Below, piece by piece: positions 54,334 to 63,953 of a stretch of DNA of 64,000 nt. The DNA is from Larkinella rosea (lineage in GTDB: Bacteria; Bacteroidota; Bacteroidia; Cytophagales; Spirosomataceae). Position 1 is the first letter of the stretch. The number at the start of each line of letters is the position of its first letter. Made by a program: the position numbers and the translations under genes. Location of the stretch: the NCBI RefSeq assembly GCF_003858635.1, contig NZ_RQJO01000007.1, positions 1,737,941 to 1,801,940 on the forward strand, in the 5' to 3' direction. The notes below the pieces were generated by a model, which ran no database searches, was not told the origin of the DNA, and worked only from the letters and a program-made list of their open reading frames with translations.

Positions 54334-55785
54334 TTATTCCGCCAGCGTTATTTCAACGGCACCAATTTTCCCTTTATCGCCGTATTTTTCAATGGCTTCC
54401 TTTTCCTTCAATTTGACCAGCCGGTATTTTTTTTCGGACAGTTTAACGGTTTCGTTTAATTCCCGGGGCGTTCCGTCAACGATCAGACAACTTATTTTGC
54501 CGAACAAGGAAAATTTTCCACTGCCCGTAAACTTCTGGGTGTTCAGATTGACCTTCACGTTGTTTCCCCGAAAATACACCTGGTTATTATCGGCCGACCA
54601 AAATAATTCCGAGGCATAAAATGTACCGTGCATTTCCTCCGAATCCGTTTTGATCGTTGGTTTCAGTAGCTCAATGGGCCGCGTGGTCTCGAACGAAGCG
54701 GTTTTTGCAACCTCCTGACTTTTACTCGGAATGAGCTGAGGGGCCCTGGTCAAGTGGCTGGTCGAATCGAGCGCCAGCGCCGAGGTGGTCAGGAGCAGGG
54801 CACTAACTGTGTTTAACGATTTCATATTCTTGCTGTTTAACGTTTTTTCACTTGGTAAGATGCCATTCTTTGAAAAGGTGGCAGTGGAAGCAGCAAGATT
54901 TAAAAACTTTTTAGCAACCCTGTTTTCTAAATTGAAACCGGAAACGCTGCTCATCACAGGCACCGGTTTTTCGGATTTGATCGCTTTTTTCAATTCTGTC
55001 CCCGGCTTCCAATGCAGCCAGAAAACAACGGCCAGGTTCATGACCATTGCCAGCGAAGCAACATTCGTCAGCAGAAAACCGGGCGAAAAACCGCTGGTGG
55101 TTTTGAACATTGGCGCTGAAACCGTACCAAAACCGGTAGGGTTGATTGGCGATATATTCCGCGGTTGAAGCTCCAACCGCCTTAATTTTCCCGTCAAAAA
55201 ATGATCGATTTTCAAAAACCGGTCGGGCAGCAAAAGCAGGAGTAAAAACCGCTTTCTTTTTTTGCCCTCGTTTGCCTTATGAATAAGAATCTCCCGGATT
55301 TTCTTCCGGGCCCGCGCCAGATGCGACTTTGACGTTCCCTCGCTGATGCCCAATTCCGCCCCGATTTGGGCGTGCGTGAACTGGTCAAAGACATAGAGAT
55401 TAAACACGAGTTTATGGTGCTCAGGTAACCGTCCAACGGCGTCCAGCAACTCAGCTGCCGAGAAACCAGGTTCGTCGCCGGGCTGGTGTTCGTTCGGGAA
55501 ATCAATGAAGGCTGTCTCGCGGGCAATCCGGTCTTCGTGCGCTTTCCGTTTTTTCTGCTGCCGCAGGTATTGCAAAGCCATATTGACGACGATCCGGCGA
55601 AACCAGCCCTCGAACGATCCTTTGTTTTCAAAGCTCGACGCTTTATCGATGGCAACCAGAAAGGCATCATGCGCCAGGTCTTCGGCGGTTTGCCGGTTGC
55701 GGGTATACCGGTAACAAACGCCAATCATTTTAGCGATGTGCTGCCTGTACGTCGCTTCCCAAAAATGGCTGGTGACATCATTCAT
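54334..55785 (-). CDS. ECF sigma factor fused to a membrane segment and TonB-plug-like C-terminal domain
   Basis: One open frame of 483 residues. Sigma region 2 lies at about 12-80 (TRNRQTAEDLAHDAFLVAID, WFRRIVVNMALQYLRQQ) and region 4 at about 115-168 (LPEHHKLVFNLYVFDQFTHA then IGAELGISEGTSKSHLARAR). A basic linker is followed by a membrane segment at about 242-262 (LLTNVASLAMVMNLAVVFWL). The last 160 residues contain a signal-peptide-like stretch MKSLNTVSALLLTTSALA starting at residue 321 and end with VDGTPRELNE, YGDKGKIGAVEITLAE. That ending resembles the plug-type motif at the C-terminus of Bacteroidota TonB receptors and BlaR1-like proteins. An internal start at 54825 could make the tail as a separate exported protein. 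It may be a self-contained sigma/anti-sigma protein (inference). Confidence 0.82.
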   Translation of the reverse strand: MNDVTSHFWEATYRQHIAKMIGVCYRYTRNRQTAEDLAHDAFLVAIDKASSFENKGSFEGWFRRIVVNMALQYLRQQKKRKAHEDRIARETAFIDFPNEHQPGDEPGFSAAELLDAVGRLPEHHKLVFNLYVFDQFTHAQIGAELGISEGTSKSHLARARKKIREILIHKANEGKKRKRFLLLLLLPDRFLKIDHFLTGKLRRLELQPRNISPINPTGFGTVSAPMFKTTSGFSPGFLLTNVASLAMVMNLAVVFWLHWKPGTELKKAIKSEKPVPVMSSVSGFNLENRVAKKFLNLAASTATFSKNGILPSEKTLNSKNMKSLNTVSALLLTTSALALDSTSHLTRAPQLIPSKSQEVAKTASFETTRPIELLKPTIKTDSEEMHGTFYASELFWSADNNQVYFRGNNVKVNLNTQKFTGSGKFSLFGKISCLIVDGTPRELNETVKLSEKKYRLVKLKEKEAIEKYGDKGKIGAVEITLAE

Positions 55786-55939
55786 ACAGACAATGATGCT
55801 TTTTTTTCAGAAGGTGGCAGTTTTTGCGAATTAAATTAATCAATCTTTGAACAACTGAAGCAGCGGTTCTTCCGAAAAAAGAAAAGTACGTCAGGTGGGT
55901 ATCTGACGCACATCCGTTCCTAAAATACGGCATTTGCAA

Positions 55940-55992
55940 TAATATACGAAGCAATGCAACAATACACAAAGTTTTTGGCACAATACCAGAAG
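55940..55992 (+). promoter_or_regulatory. Array B: three direct 12-bp units, 20/21-bp spacing
   Basis: Units TAATATACGAAG (55940-55951), CAATACACAAAG (55960-55971) and CAATACCAGAAG (55981-55992) are spaced 20 and 21 bp. The linker after unit 2 is TTTTTGGCA, as in arrays A and C. The array lies in the 379-nt gap between the divergent sigma-fusion gene (start 55785) and AraC-TPR regulator 3 (start 56165), about 170 nt before the latter, so it may mediate autoregulation. A -7-like AAACTTG is at 56014-56020. Confidence 0.72.
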
Positions 55993-56164
55993 ACTTTTGG
56001 CGGCAAAAACCGGAAACTTGCAGGGATGAAATCCGTTCGCTGTCGCTTTAAGTTTTCACCAACCAAGCAGCCGCTGACGGAATAGCGATGCGGTTTTACA
56101 ACCAAAACGTATTACTTTTCATTCAAAAACCGTCCAACAATACCGTACTTGATCCAGGGAGTTT

Positions 56165-57913
56165 ATGACGCAGACCGGCAATGGAGTTCTGACTAAGTTA
56201 AATACTTTCTTAGATGAAAATCTAAGCCATCTGGCGCTGCCGTCGGATGCAATTTGCCGCAAGGTTGGGTTGAGCCGGTCGCATTTGTACCGGATTATCA
56301 AAGAACATACGGACTTATCGATTACACTCTACATCCGTCAAAAACGCCTGGAAAAATCCCGTGAGCTGCTGACCGAAACGGATTTGCGGGTTTCGGAAAT
56401 CGCTTACCTCGTCGGCATCGAAAGTCCCCAGAATTTCAGCAAATATTTCGCCAGCGCTTTTCATCTGAGCCCGACCGAGTACCGGAATCAGGCCCAGCTC
56501 GGAAAAACCGCTCCGGTTTCTCCCCCGGTCCCGAAAGCCTCCATTGCCGTTTTGCCGTTTTTGAACCTCAGCAACGATGCTGACCAGGAGTTTTTCAGCG
56601 ACGGTGTAACAGAAGAAATCATCAACGCCCTGAGCCACGTGCCCGACTTGCAGGTTGCGGGCCGAACCTCGTCGTTTGCGTTCAAAGGGAAAAATCAGGA
56701 TCTCCGGCAGATTGGCGAACAGCTCAATGTGACGCACATTCTGGAAGGAAGCGTCCGGAAAGCGGGCCAGAAACTTCGCATTACGGCGCAGTTGATCAAG
56801 GTCGCCGACGGTTATCACGTCTGGTCGGAGAAGTACGACCGGGAGTTGAACGATATTTTTGACATCCAGGACGAGATTGCGCTCGCCATTTTAAAGGAAG
56901 TTAAAGTGCAGTTGCTGGGCGTCAACCAGAACGCGGTGCTTAAACGATATACCCTAAACGCGGATGCGTACCTGCTGTATCTGCACGGGCGGTTTTATCA
57001 CAACAAGTTCGCAGGTTTCGACGAGTTCAACCGGGCGATTGGTTATTTTCAGTCGGCGATTGATCGGGAACCTACTTATGCCATTGCCTACGCCGGCATT
57101 GCTTCCTGCTACCTGAATATGTGGTTTTATCGGCACCTGCCGTCGGCGGTTTGCCTGCCGCTCATGAAACAGGCCACGGAACAGGCCATTCAACTGGACA
57201 ACACGGTTCCGGAAAGCTACCTGGCCCTGGCCCGGATGCAATTACTGTATCAGTGGGATTTTTCCAGTGCGGCTACATCCTTTAAAAAAGCGCTGGAACT
57301 CAACTGGAATACCGCCGAACTCTACGGTCAATATGCGCTCTATTGGGGTCTTATGGGCTACCACGCCAAGGCGGAGGAGCAAATCCGGCTGGCGCTAACG
57401 CTGGAACCGTTTTCGCTGATCAATAATTTTTACGCGGGGTATGGCTACTGGATGGCGGGAAAGTTTGAAAAAGCCATCGATCAGGGGAAACGGCTGGCCG
57501 CACTCGAACCCACCTTCTGGGGCGGACACCTGATTACAGGCCTGAATCTGATCACGTTACAAAACTACGCAGAAGCTCGTCCGGCACTGGAAACCGCCCT
57601 GCATCTTCATTACAACGGCATCACACTCAGCGCGCTCGGGGCGCTGTGGGGCCTGACCGGCGAAACCGAAAAAGCCCGGCAGGTGCTGGCCGAAATGGAA
57701 ATTCTGAACACAACCCAGGCGGTGGCGCAGTATGACCGGGGCATCGTCCATGCCTGTTTGGGCGAGGTTGAAACCGCCTGCGGTTATTTTCAATCGGCCA
57801 TCGACCAGCACGAACCGCCGATGTTGTTTTTCCGTTTCATTGTCCGGGACTGGCTGGCGGGAAGCCGGTACGACGCTCAATACGAACGACTCATTCGGCA
57901 ACTGGTTCACTGA
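56165..57913 (+). CDS. AraC-HTH / TolB-like / TPR regulator 3 (no membrane segment)
   Basis: The 582-aa protein has an N-terminal AraC HTH (about 8-110: SDAICRKVGLSRSHLYRIIKE, IESPQNFSKYFASAFHLSPTEYR), directly followed by a TolB-like domain (about 125-245: SIAVLPFLNLSNDADQEFFS, VTHILEGSVRKAGQKLRITA) and TPR helices (about 270-580). Unlike regulators 1 and 2 it lacks a membrane segment between HTH and TolB-like domain, so it should be wholly cytoplasmic. Array B lies upstream and array C lies between it and giant protein 2. I infer that it, or one of its paralogues, binds these arrays. Confidence 0.88.
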   Translation: MTQTGNGVLTKLNTFLDENLSHLALPSDAICRKVGLSRSHLYRIIKEHTDLSITLYIRQKRLEKSRELLTETDLRVSEIAYLVGIESPQNFSKYFASAFHLSPTEYRNQAQLGKTAPVSPPVPKASIAVLPFLNLSNDADQEFFSDGVTEEIINALSHVPDLQVAGRTSSFAFKGKNQDLRQIGEQLNVTHILEGSVRKAGQKLRITAQLIKVADGYHVWSEKYDRELNDIFDIQDEIALAILKEVKVQLLGVNQNAVLKRYTLNADAYLLYLHGRFYHNKFAGFDEFNRAIGYFQSAIDREPTYAIAYAGIASCYLNMWFYRHLPSAVCLPLMKQATEQAIQLDNTVPESYLALARMQLLYQWDFSSAATSFKKALELNWNTAELYGQYALYWGLMGYHAKAEEQIRLALTLEPFSLINNFYAGYGYWMAGKFEKAIDQGKRLAALEPTFWGGHLITGLNLITLQNYAEARPALETALHLHYNGITLSALGALWGLTGETEKARQVLAEMEILNTTQAVAQYDRGIVHACLGEVETACGYFQSAIDQHEPPMLFFRFIVRDWLAGSRYDAQYERLIRQLVH

Positions 57914-58428
57914 TTCTTCGGGGAGAATTCCCCTTGTAGCCGGAAAATAGCCTGTCCGGCTACGATGAAACCCCTCGATCCATTCCGCGATTGGCCAAAC
58001 ATCCGACGACCGATCAGCTTTTGGCTGTTCCGGCCGGCCTTGCCCCTAACCGGTTTTTGTGGACTTGCCACCCCGGCTCTTCCCTGGTTAGCCGTGGAGC
58101 CCAAAGCGTCAAAAGCCTGAAATAAATCGTTTTATAGTTCCTATTCGCTTTTTGGGGAAAAGCATCCGACGGCTCCCAAATGCCTTTTTGTAACGGGGGC
58201 CATGAAATCAGCTCTATTTCTCTCTTTAATGGCCCATCGTTTTTTAATTAATACTCCTCCGATAACTAAATCCCCGGTTTCGGACAGTTTTAATATGCGT
58301 TCATCCTTGAATGCCTGATCTTAAAAATCATTTTTGTCACTTTTGCCCGTAAAACGCCCGGTGACCATTTCCGAATCACCGAACAACGAGGCTATGAGAT
58401 TTTTTTGATAAAAACCGCCTTCCTGCAA
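57914..58428. other. Long leader region before giant protein 2
   Basis: No gene is convincing here. A 51-codon frame at 57965-58120 (plus) has no recognisable features. The part at about 58203-58318 is similar to 63325-63455 downstream of giant protein 2, sharing AAATCAGCTC, CCGATAACTAAA, a TTTC-GACA-TTTT block and CATCCTT in the same order. It may be a duplicated leader or the remains of one. Confidence 0.5.
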
Positions 58429-58481
58429 CAATAAACAAAGTGATGCAACAATACACGAAGTTTTTGACACAATAACAGAAG
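58429..58481 (+). promoter_or_regulatory. Array C: three direct 12-bp units, 20/21-bp spacing
   Basis: Units CAATAAACAAAG (58429-58440), CAATACACGAAG (58449-58460) and CAATAACAGAAG (58470-58481) are spaced 20 and 21 bp, with linkers TGATGCAA and TTTTTGACA. The array ends 73 nt before the start of giant protein 2. A -7-like TAGCTTG is at 58502-58508, about the same distance from unit 3 as the matching element in arrays A, B and D. Confidence 0.78.
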
Positions 58482-58554
58482 CCTCATCGACAGCCTACGG
58501 CTAGCTTGCCGTGTCTAAATTCACTTCATTCTGTTCACCCATAATTCTTACTTT

Positions 58555-61500
58555 ATGAATGCTTTTTACAATTTTGTCCATTCATTTTTCATCCGAAACC
58601 GGCTGCTGCTGGGCGTTATTCTGGCGTACTTTACTGCTCTGTCGGCGATGGCCCAGACAACCAACACCTGGACTGGTTCCAGCAGTTCTGATTGGAACAC
58701 GTCGGCCAACTGGTCAGCGAATCACGTTCCACTGGCTACCGAAAATGTAGTGATTCCCGACGTAAGCCCCTATCCCGTCCTCAGTTCGACCGCGGTGGTG
58801 AACTCGGTGGAGGTGTCGGCCGCATCGTCGTTTACGATCACCGCTGCCGCTAGCCTGACCATCAACGGGTCGATGGCTGCTAGTCCCTATTCCTATGCTT
58901 TCTTCAACTGGGGCACCGTCTCGAATAGTGGGCAGGTAGTCATTAGGATGACGGAAAGCGTCGGACAGGTTGGTTTGTTTAACCGCGGGGGCGGGGGAGG
59001 ACGCGGTTTTACCAATAACGCAGATGCCAGTGTTCAAATTAACGGTTCTTCCTACGCGGGTATCTATAATACGTCCACATTCAATAATGGGGGTGCCATC
59101 ACCATCGGAGCTTCGGCCAGCGTGGGGGAATATGGCGTCTATACCAGTGGGGGGTTTTACAACAATACCGGTGGAATTCTTTCCATCGACCGAGCAACCG
59201 AAGCAGGGTTTTATAATCCGGGCGGTATCTCACCCAACGATGGCACCATCCGGATCGGTTCTCTGGCCCCCATGGGACCGGTTGGTTATAATAACAGTGG
59301 ATTTAATTTGACAACCAATAGTGGAATCATCACAATTGACAATACAACTACAAATGCCTTTTTAAACAACAGCTCATTTAAGAACACTGGGTCCATCACC
59401 ATCGGGGCGCTGAGTCCGGTTGGTGCTGAAGCGATTCGGCTTACTAATACTTTCACCAACGACGGCTGTGGGGCGTTGGTCGACATCCGGGCTGATGCCG
59501 TGATCACGACAACCAATGCCAGTTCTAATCGGTTCAATAATAACGATGGTGCGACGATTATCGAGCGCGCCAGTGGCACCAGTACCATTTACAATAATTC
59601 GGGTTTGGTTCGAAATCTCAACGGGGGAACCTTCACGATCACTAATAGCAACACCGGAGTACTTACCACCGACGCTGGCATTACCGCCAATCCCTCACTG
59701 ACCATTACGCAGGGACAAAGCACCACCCTAACCGCGGAAGGAACCGCGCCCTACACCTGGTCATCGGGACAAAACACCCAATCCATTGAAGTGACCACCT
59801 CCGGCCCCTATTCGGTCACGAGTACCCTGGCGAGTTGTACCCGGGTTTCCAGTGTGACCGTTACTGTTAATGCTCTTCCCTGCGGAACTGTTGTGTATGT
59901 GACGCAGAACGGGGCCGGTTCGCAGGATGGTTCGAGTTGGGATAATGCCTATCCGGGAACGGCTCTCCAGACGGCCATCAACACGGCAGCTACGTGCGGA
60001 GCGCAGGTGTGGGTGGCCCAGGGCCTCTATAAACCCACCGCCGACAATAACCGTGAAATCAGTTTTTCGATGAAAAACGGCGTGGCCATCTACGGCGGTT
60101 TTGCGGGTAATGAAGCCGCCAATTACGACCTGTCGCAGCGGAATCTAGTCACCAACCAAACCATCCTCAGTGGCGATATCGACGACGGTGGGACGCTCGC
60201 CAACAATAGTTACCACGTTATTTTCAATGAAAGTGGGCTAACAACAACAGCTATTCTGGATGGTTTCGTCATCACCGGTGGCTATGCCAGTGAAACGGGT
60301 GGCCAAAATAAGGCTATTGGTGGCGGGATGTTAAATAATGGCGTATGCAGCCCCACGGTTCGCAACTGCTCCTTTGTGGGCAACTTTGCTGAAAATGGTG
60401 GTGCCATCAATAATAATGGGCGTGGTACAGGTAACAGTAGTCCGGTGTTGACCAATTGCTCCTTTCAAAGCAATACGGCTGTCAGGGGTGCGGCCATTTA
60501 CAACCTTGGTATTACTTCGGGTAACAGCAGTCCAACACTGACCAATTGCTCCTTTCAAAGCAATTCTGCCACCCAGGGCGGGGCTCTCTACAACTATGGG
60601 AGTGGCGGCAGCAGCAATCCGACGTTAACCAACTGTGTATTTTTCGGTAATGGAGGGAGTAATACGATCTTCAATGCAGATGCTAGCCCTACGGCATCGT
60701 ATAGTCTGTTCGAGACCGGAGCAAGCGGTTACTCGGGTAGTAATAACCAGACCGTTAGTGTTACACCCTTTGCCAGTTCCACCTCTCCCGAACTTGCTCC
60801 CAATTCACCGGCCATCGATGCGGGTGACCCCGCTACCACCTCTGCCACGATTGGAACCACGGATTTAGCCGGTAACCCACGTTTTGTGAGACAACTTGAC
60901 ATGGGCGCCCTGGAATTTCAGGGAAGTATCAGTCTGACGCTGGTCACCTCGGCCACTCCCAACCCGGTTTGCGCAGGCACTACCGTGGCGTTGTCGGTGA
61001 CGGCTTCGGGTGGTACCGCCCCCTACTCTTACACCTGGACGGCCCCGGCGGGCATTACCCTCTCGGCCACCTCCACCAGCGCCGTCTCGGCCAGCATCGG
61101 AGCGGCTATCAGTGGGGTACAAACCCTGACCATTACGGTTGCGGCATCGGGCGGTTCGCCTACCAGCACCAGTCTGGTGACTATTTCGGTTAATCCGGTG
61201 CCTTCGGTCAGCATTACCGCCAACCCTTCCCTGACCATTGTCCAGGGACAAAGCACCTCTTTAACGGCTTCCGGTGCCGATTCGTACCTCTGGTCCACTA
61301 CCGAAACCAGCTCCGGGATTTCTGTCAGCACTGCCGAACCCTATTCCGTCACCGGCACCACCTCGGGTTGTTCCAGCAGTACCACCGTGACGGTAACCGT
61401 CATCAATTCGGCCAGCGCCACGCTGTCGGGCAGCACCACCCTGTGTCCCGGCCAACCTGCCACCCTCAGCGTGGCGCTCACCGGAACCCAACCCTGGTCA

Positions 61501-63141
61501 CTCACCTATACCGACGGAACCACGCCCATCAACGTCAGCGGAATTACCTCCTCACCCTACACCTTTACGGTCAATCCCGCCGGAACGACAACGTATAGTT
61601 TAGTCGCGGTCGCTACCGCTGAAGCACCCGTCAACGGCGTCGTCAGCGGATCGGCCACCGTAACCCGAAGTACCGTCGCGTCGGCGCCCACGCTGACGCC
61701 GTCCAGCCAGAGCATAATTCAGAATACGCCTTTCGTCACCCTGACCATCAGCGGTTGTCCGGGGGCACTCAACTGGTCGGCCACTAACAGCACCAGTGGA
61801 ACCGGCACCACCATCAACGTACCCACGTCCGCCGTCGCGACCATCGTCTATTCGGCCACCTGCGTGAGTTCCTGCCCCACTCCACCCGGATCGGCCACCG
61901 TTACCATCACGGCCCCAACCACCACCGGCAACTTTGACGGGTTTGTCAATGGCGCCGATTGCGGCTCCTTCCGCGGCTGGGCCTGGGATCGGGGCAAACC
62001 CAATACGGTTTTCTCTGTCCAGATCCTCGATGGGCCCAACGTCATCGGGACCCTGGCTGCCGGGGATTTCCGTCAGGATTTGCTCGATGCGGGGAAAGGC
62101 AACGGCAAACACGCCTTCCGCTTCACCATTCCCGACAACCTCAAAGACGGGTTAGCCCACAACCTCTCGGCCCGGATTGCGGAGAGTAGCTTCATTCTGA
62201 AAGATTCGCCCAAAGCGCTCATCTGTCAGGGCGGCACCACCCCGCCCGCCAACAAACCGCCGGTTGCTCCTTCGCCCACGGTGTTGATTGCGCCTTTGGC
62301 CGCCCAGGTCGGTGTGCCGTTTTCGGGAACCCTGGCGGCTTTCACCGATCCCGAAGGAGGAGCGTTGACTTATGATCTGGTGGGTTTGCCCAATGGCTTA
62401 ATGATCAATACCACCAGCCGCGTTATCTCGGGAACGCCCACCGTTGCCGGCGACTTTGTCCTGACCTATACGGCCACCGATCCGCAGCTTGCCACCAACT
62501 CGGTCAGCTTTGTGCTGACCATCAGCGCTCCAATGACCACCACCGTGACCGGGAATTTTGAAGGGTATCTGGACAAGGTGGAATGCGGCACAATTCGCGG
62601 CTGGGTTTGGGATCGCAACAAACCCAACACCCCGGTGACCGTCGAATTCTACACCGGCAGCACGGTTTGGGGCAGCACCATCGCCAACATTTACCGGGAC
62701 GATCTGAAGAATGCGGGCAAGGGCAATGGCGCTCACGCCTACAGTTTTACGGTCCCCACTGACCTGAAAGACGGCAATACCCGATTGATTTACGGCCGGG
62801 TACAGGGCAGCACCTTTGTGTTGAAGGATTCGGGAAAACCGCTGACCTGCAACTTACCCACCCGCTTATCAGCCGAAACAACGTCGGACTGGCAGGTGAC
62901 GGTGTTGGGCAACCCGGTTTTAGGTCAGACCGTTGCAGTTGAAATCCGGGGGGCCGAAGGACAACCATTGCGGTTTTCGGTGACGGATGTACAAGGCCGG
63001 ATCGTAGGGGAACAGAACGTGGAGAATGCAAAATCCGTCGAACGGCAAACGTTGTCGATTGGTAAAACCGCTCCCGGTATTCTGCTGCTGCGGGTGAACA
63101 CGCCAACGATTTCCAAAACCGTGAAACTGGTCAAACCGTAA
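58555..63141 (+). CDS. Giant surface protein with beta-helix, polymorphic-repeat region and T9SS C-terminal domain, protein 2
   Basis: The 1528-aa protein has a signal peptide (cleavage near AMAQ, residue 34). An N-terminal region resembles giant protein 1 ([11 protein letters not shown], then N/G/T-rich repeats). A right-handed beta-helix region follows at about 450-785: [20 protein letters not shown] opens it, repeats LTNCSFQSN with GGA(I/L)YN are like polymorphic membrane proteins, and SPAIDAGD...DLAGNPRF...DMGALEFQ is a choice-of-anchor-Q-type end. Then come Ig-like units (from about 950), GFVNGADCG...GWAWDR (about 1128), a He_PIG-like domain, GYLDKVECG...GWVWDR (about 1335) and a type IX sorting-type domain (about 1439-1528). 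The C-terminal third is nearly the same as in giant protein 1. It should be displayed on or released from the cell surface. Confidence 0.88.
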   Translation: MNAFYNFVHSFFIRNRLLLGVILAYFTALSAMAQTTNTWTGSSSSDWNTSANWSANHVPLATENVVIPDVSPYPVLSSTAVVNSVEVSAASSFTITAAASLTINGSMAASPYSYAFFNWGTVSNSGQVVIRMTESVGQVGLFNRGGGGGRGFTNNADASVQINGSSYAGIYNTSTFNNGGAITIGASASVGEYGVYTSGGFYNNTGGILSIDRATEAGFYNPGGISPNDGTIRIGSLAPMGPVGYNNSGFNLTTNSGIITIDNTTTNAFLNNSSFKNTGSITIGALSPVGAEAIRLTNTFTNDGCGALVDIRADAVITTTNASSNRFNNNDGATIIERASGTSTIYNNSGLVRNLNGGTFTITNSNTGVLTTDAGITANPSLTITQGQSTTLTAEGTAPYTWSSGQNTQSIEVTTSGPYSVTSTLASCTRVSSVTVTVNALPCGTVVYVTQNGAGSQDGSSWDNAYPGTALQTAINTAATCGAQVWVAQGLYKPTADNNREISFSMKNGVAIYGGFAGNEAANYDLSQRNLVTNQTILSGDIDDGGTLANNSYHVIFNESGLTTTAILDGFVITGGYASETGGQNKAIGGGMLNNGVCSPTVRNCSFVGNFAENGGAINNNGRGTGNSSPVLTNCSFQSNTAVRGAAIYNLGITSGNSSPTLTNCSFQSNSATQGGALYNYGSGGSSNPTLTNCVFFGNGGSNTIFNADASPTASYSLFETGASGYSGSNNQTVSVTPFASSTSPELAPNSPAIDAGDPATTSATIGTTDLAGNPRFVRQLDMGALEFQGSISLTLVTSATPNPVCAGTTVALSVTASGGTAPYSYTWTAPAGITLSATSTSAVSASIGAAISGVQTLTITVAASGGSPTSTSLVTISVNPVPSVSITANPSLTIVQGQSTSLTASGADSYLWSTTETSSGISVSTAEPYSVTGTTSGCSSSTTVTVTVINSASATLSGSTTLCPGQPATLSVALTGTQPWSLTYTDGTTPINVSGITSSPYTFTVNPAGTTTYSLVAVATAEAPVNGVVSGSATVTRSTVASAPTLTPSSQSIIQNTPFVTLTISGCPGALNWSATNSTSGTGTTINVPTSAVATIVYSATCVSSCPTPPGSATVTITAPTTTGNFDGFVNGADCGSFRGWAWDRGKPNTVFSVQILDGPNVIGTLAAGDFRQDLLDAGKGNGKHAFRFTIPDNLKDGLAHNLSARIAESSFILKDSPKALICQGGTTPPANKPPVAPSPTVLIAPLAAQVGVPFSGTLAAFTDPEGGALTYDLVGLPNGLMINTTSRVISGTPTVAGDFVLTYTATDPQLATNSVSFVLTISAPMTTTVTGNFEGYLDKVECGTIRGWVWDRNKPNTPVTVEFYTGSTVWGSTIANIYRDDLKNAGKGNGAHAYSFTVPTDLKDGNTRLIYGRVQGSTFVLKDSGKPLTCNLPTRLSAETTSDWQVTVLGNPVLGQTVAVEIRGAEGQPLRFSVTDVQGRIVGEQNVENAKSVERQTLSIGKTAPGILLLRVNTPTISKTVKLVKP

Positions 63142-63170
63142 AAACGGGTTTGAATAAATTGTTCCTGCTA

Positions 63171-63222
63171 CTGCCCAAATTCGGCAAACCGGCTCGAAAA
63201 CTGGTTTGCCGTGTTTGGGCAG
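63171..63222 (+). terminator. Strong hairpin terminator after giant protein 2
   Basis: CTGCCCAAA (63171) pairs with TTTGGGCAG (to 63222), and inside it CGGCAAACC pairs with GGTTTGCCG, with a 2-nt internal loop between the two stems. AAATTTTATT follows. It lies 29 nt after the stop codon. Confidence 0.8.
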
Positions 63223-63239
63223 AAATTTTATTCCTGCAA

Positions 63240-63292
63240 CAATACACGAAGGAATGCAACAATAAACTAACTAATTGATAAAATAAGAGAAG
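63240..63292 (+). promoter_or_regulatory. Array D: three direct 12-bp units, 20/21-bp spacing
   Basis: Units CAATACACGAAG (63240-63251), CAATAAACTAAC (63260-63271) and AAATAAGAGAAG (63281-63292) are spaced 20 and 21 bp, the same geometry as arrays B and C. Unit 3 and the second linker (TAATTGATA) are more degenerate. No obvious gene starts within 600 nt downstream, so the target is either outside the window or lost. Confidence 0.68.
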
Positions 63293-63953
63293 TCCATTTT
63301 AATGCAATTAACCACCTTGTGGTCATTAAATCAGCTCGATTGGATGACCACTTTTTGGCCTACCAGCGAAGTGTTCTGCCAACGCTAACTTATAAACCGA
63401 TAACTAAAACAGCCATTTCAGACACTTTTATGCAACAACCATCCTTAAGCCGATTCCCGAATCGTGTTTATCGACAATTTTAATGACCAGCCTGAACTCT
63501 GCCGCCCAGTCATCCGCTGGAAAATGAGGCAATGTCAGTACCCTGATTAAACTGTTTTTGCGAACCAAATAGCCAATGAATCCATGAAACTCACGCGTAA
63601 ATTATCCCACCCAATAATGTCCCAGGAGCCCGGAACCGGTCGGAAAACCGCCCGGCCAATGTAAATACGACCCGGCTGTTGTCCGATTTCCGTAAACCGG
63701 TCAAAGTCGGAATTGGACAAAATGGTCGATTCGGGACCAACTCATACCCCGTTCGCTTTCTCACGAACAGCCCGCTCTTCATTACGTGCTGATGAGCTTC
63801 TGATGGGATGATTCCTGTCGGCCAATGTGCCCACGAATAATTCAGAACACCGATGGATTGAGCCTTTTCTTCTGGTCTTAACCGTAAAACCGCTCGCATT
63901 GACGGTCGTATTTTACGCCATTTTCCAAACCGTACCTTTTTCCCATATCCATT
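63293..63953. other. Gene-poor stretch after array D
   Basis: I see no convincing gene. Plus-strand frames are broken by frequent stops. A minus-strand frame of 125 codons (63591-63968) has a composition unlike the real proteins of this window and no recognisable motif. The first 160 nt resemble the leader at 58203-58318. The stretch could be a decayed gene once controlled by array D. Confidence 0.4.

Noticed and set aside
54334-54825. C-terminal part of the sigma fusion as a separate secreted-protein gene starting at 54825
   Set aside because: The internal ATG is followed by a good signal-like stretch, but the frame is continuous with the sigma factor; I kept the single fused gene and noted the alternative.
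57965-58120. 51-codon plus-strand frame (starts MKPLDPFRDW) after regulator 3
   Set aside because: It is proline-rich with no family resemblance, and it lies in a long leader region; no evidence for translation.
55940-63292. Arrays B-D considered as a CRISPR-like structure
   Set aside because: Each has only three imperfect 12-bp units with 8-9-bp linkers that are themselves conserved; no cas gene is present and the spacing is that of protein-binding sites.
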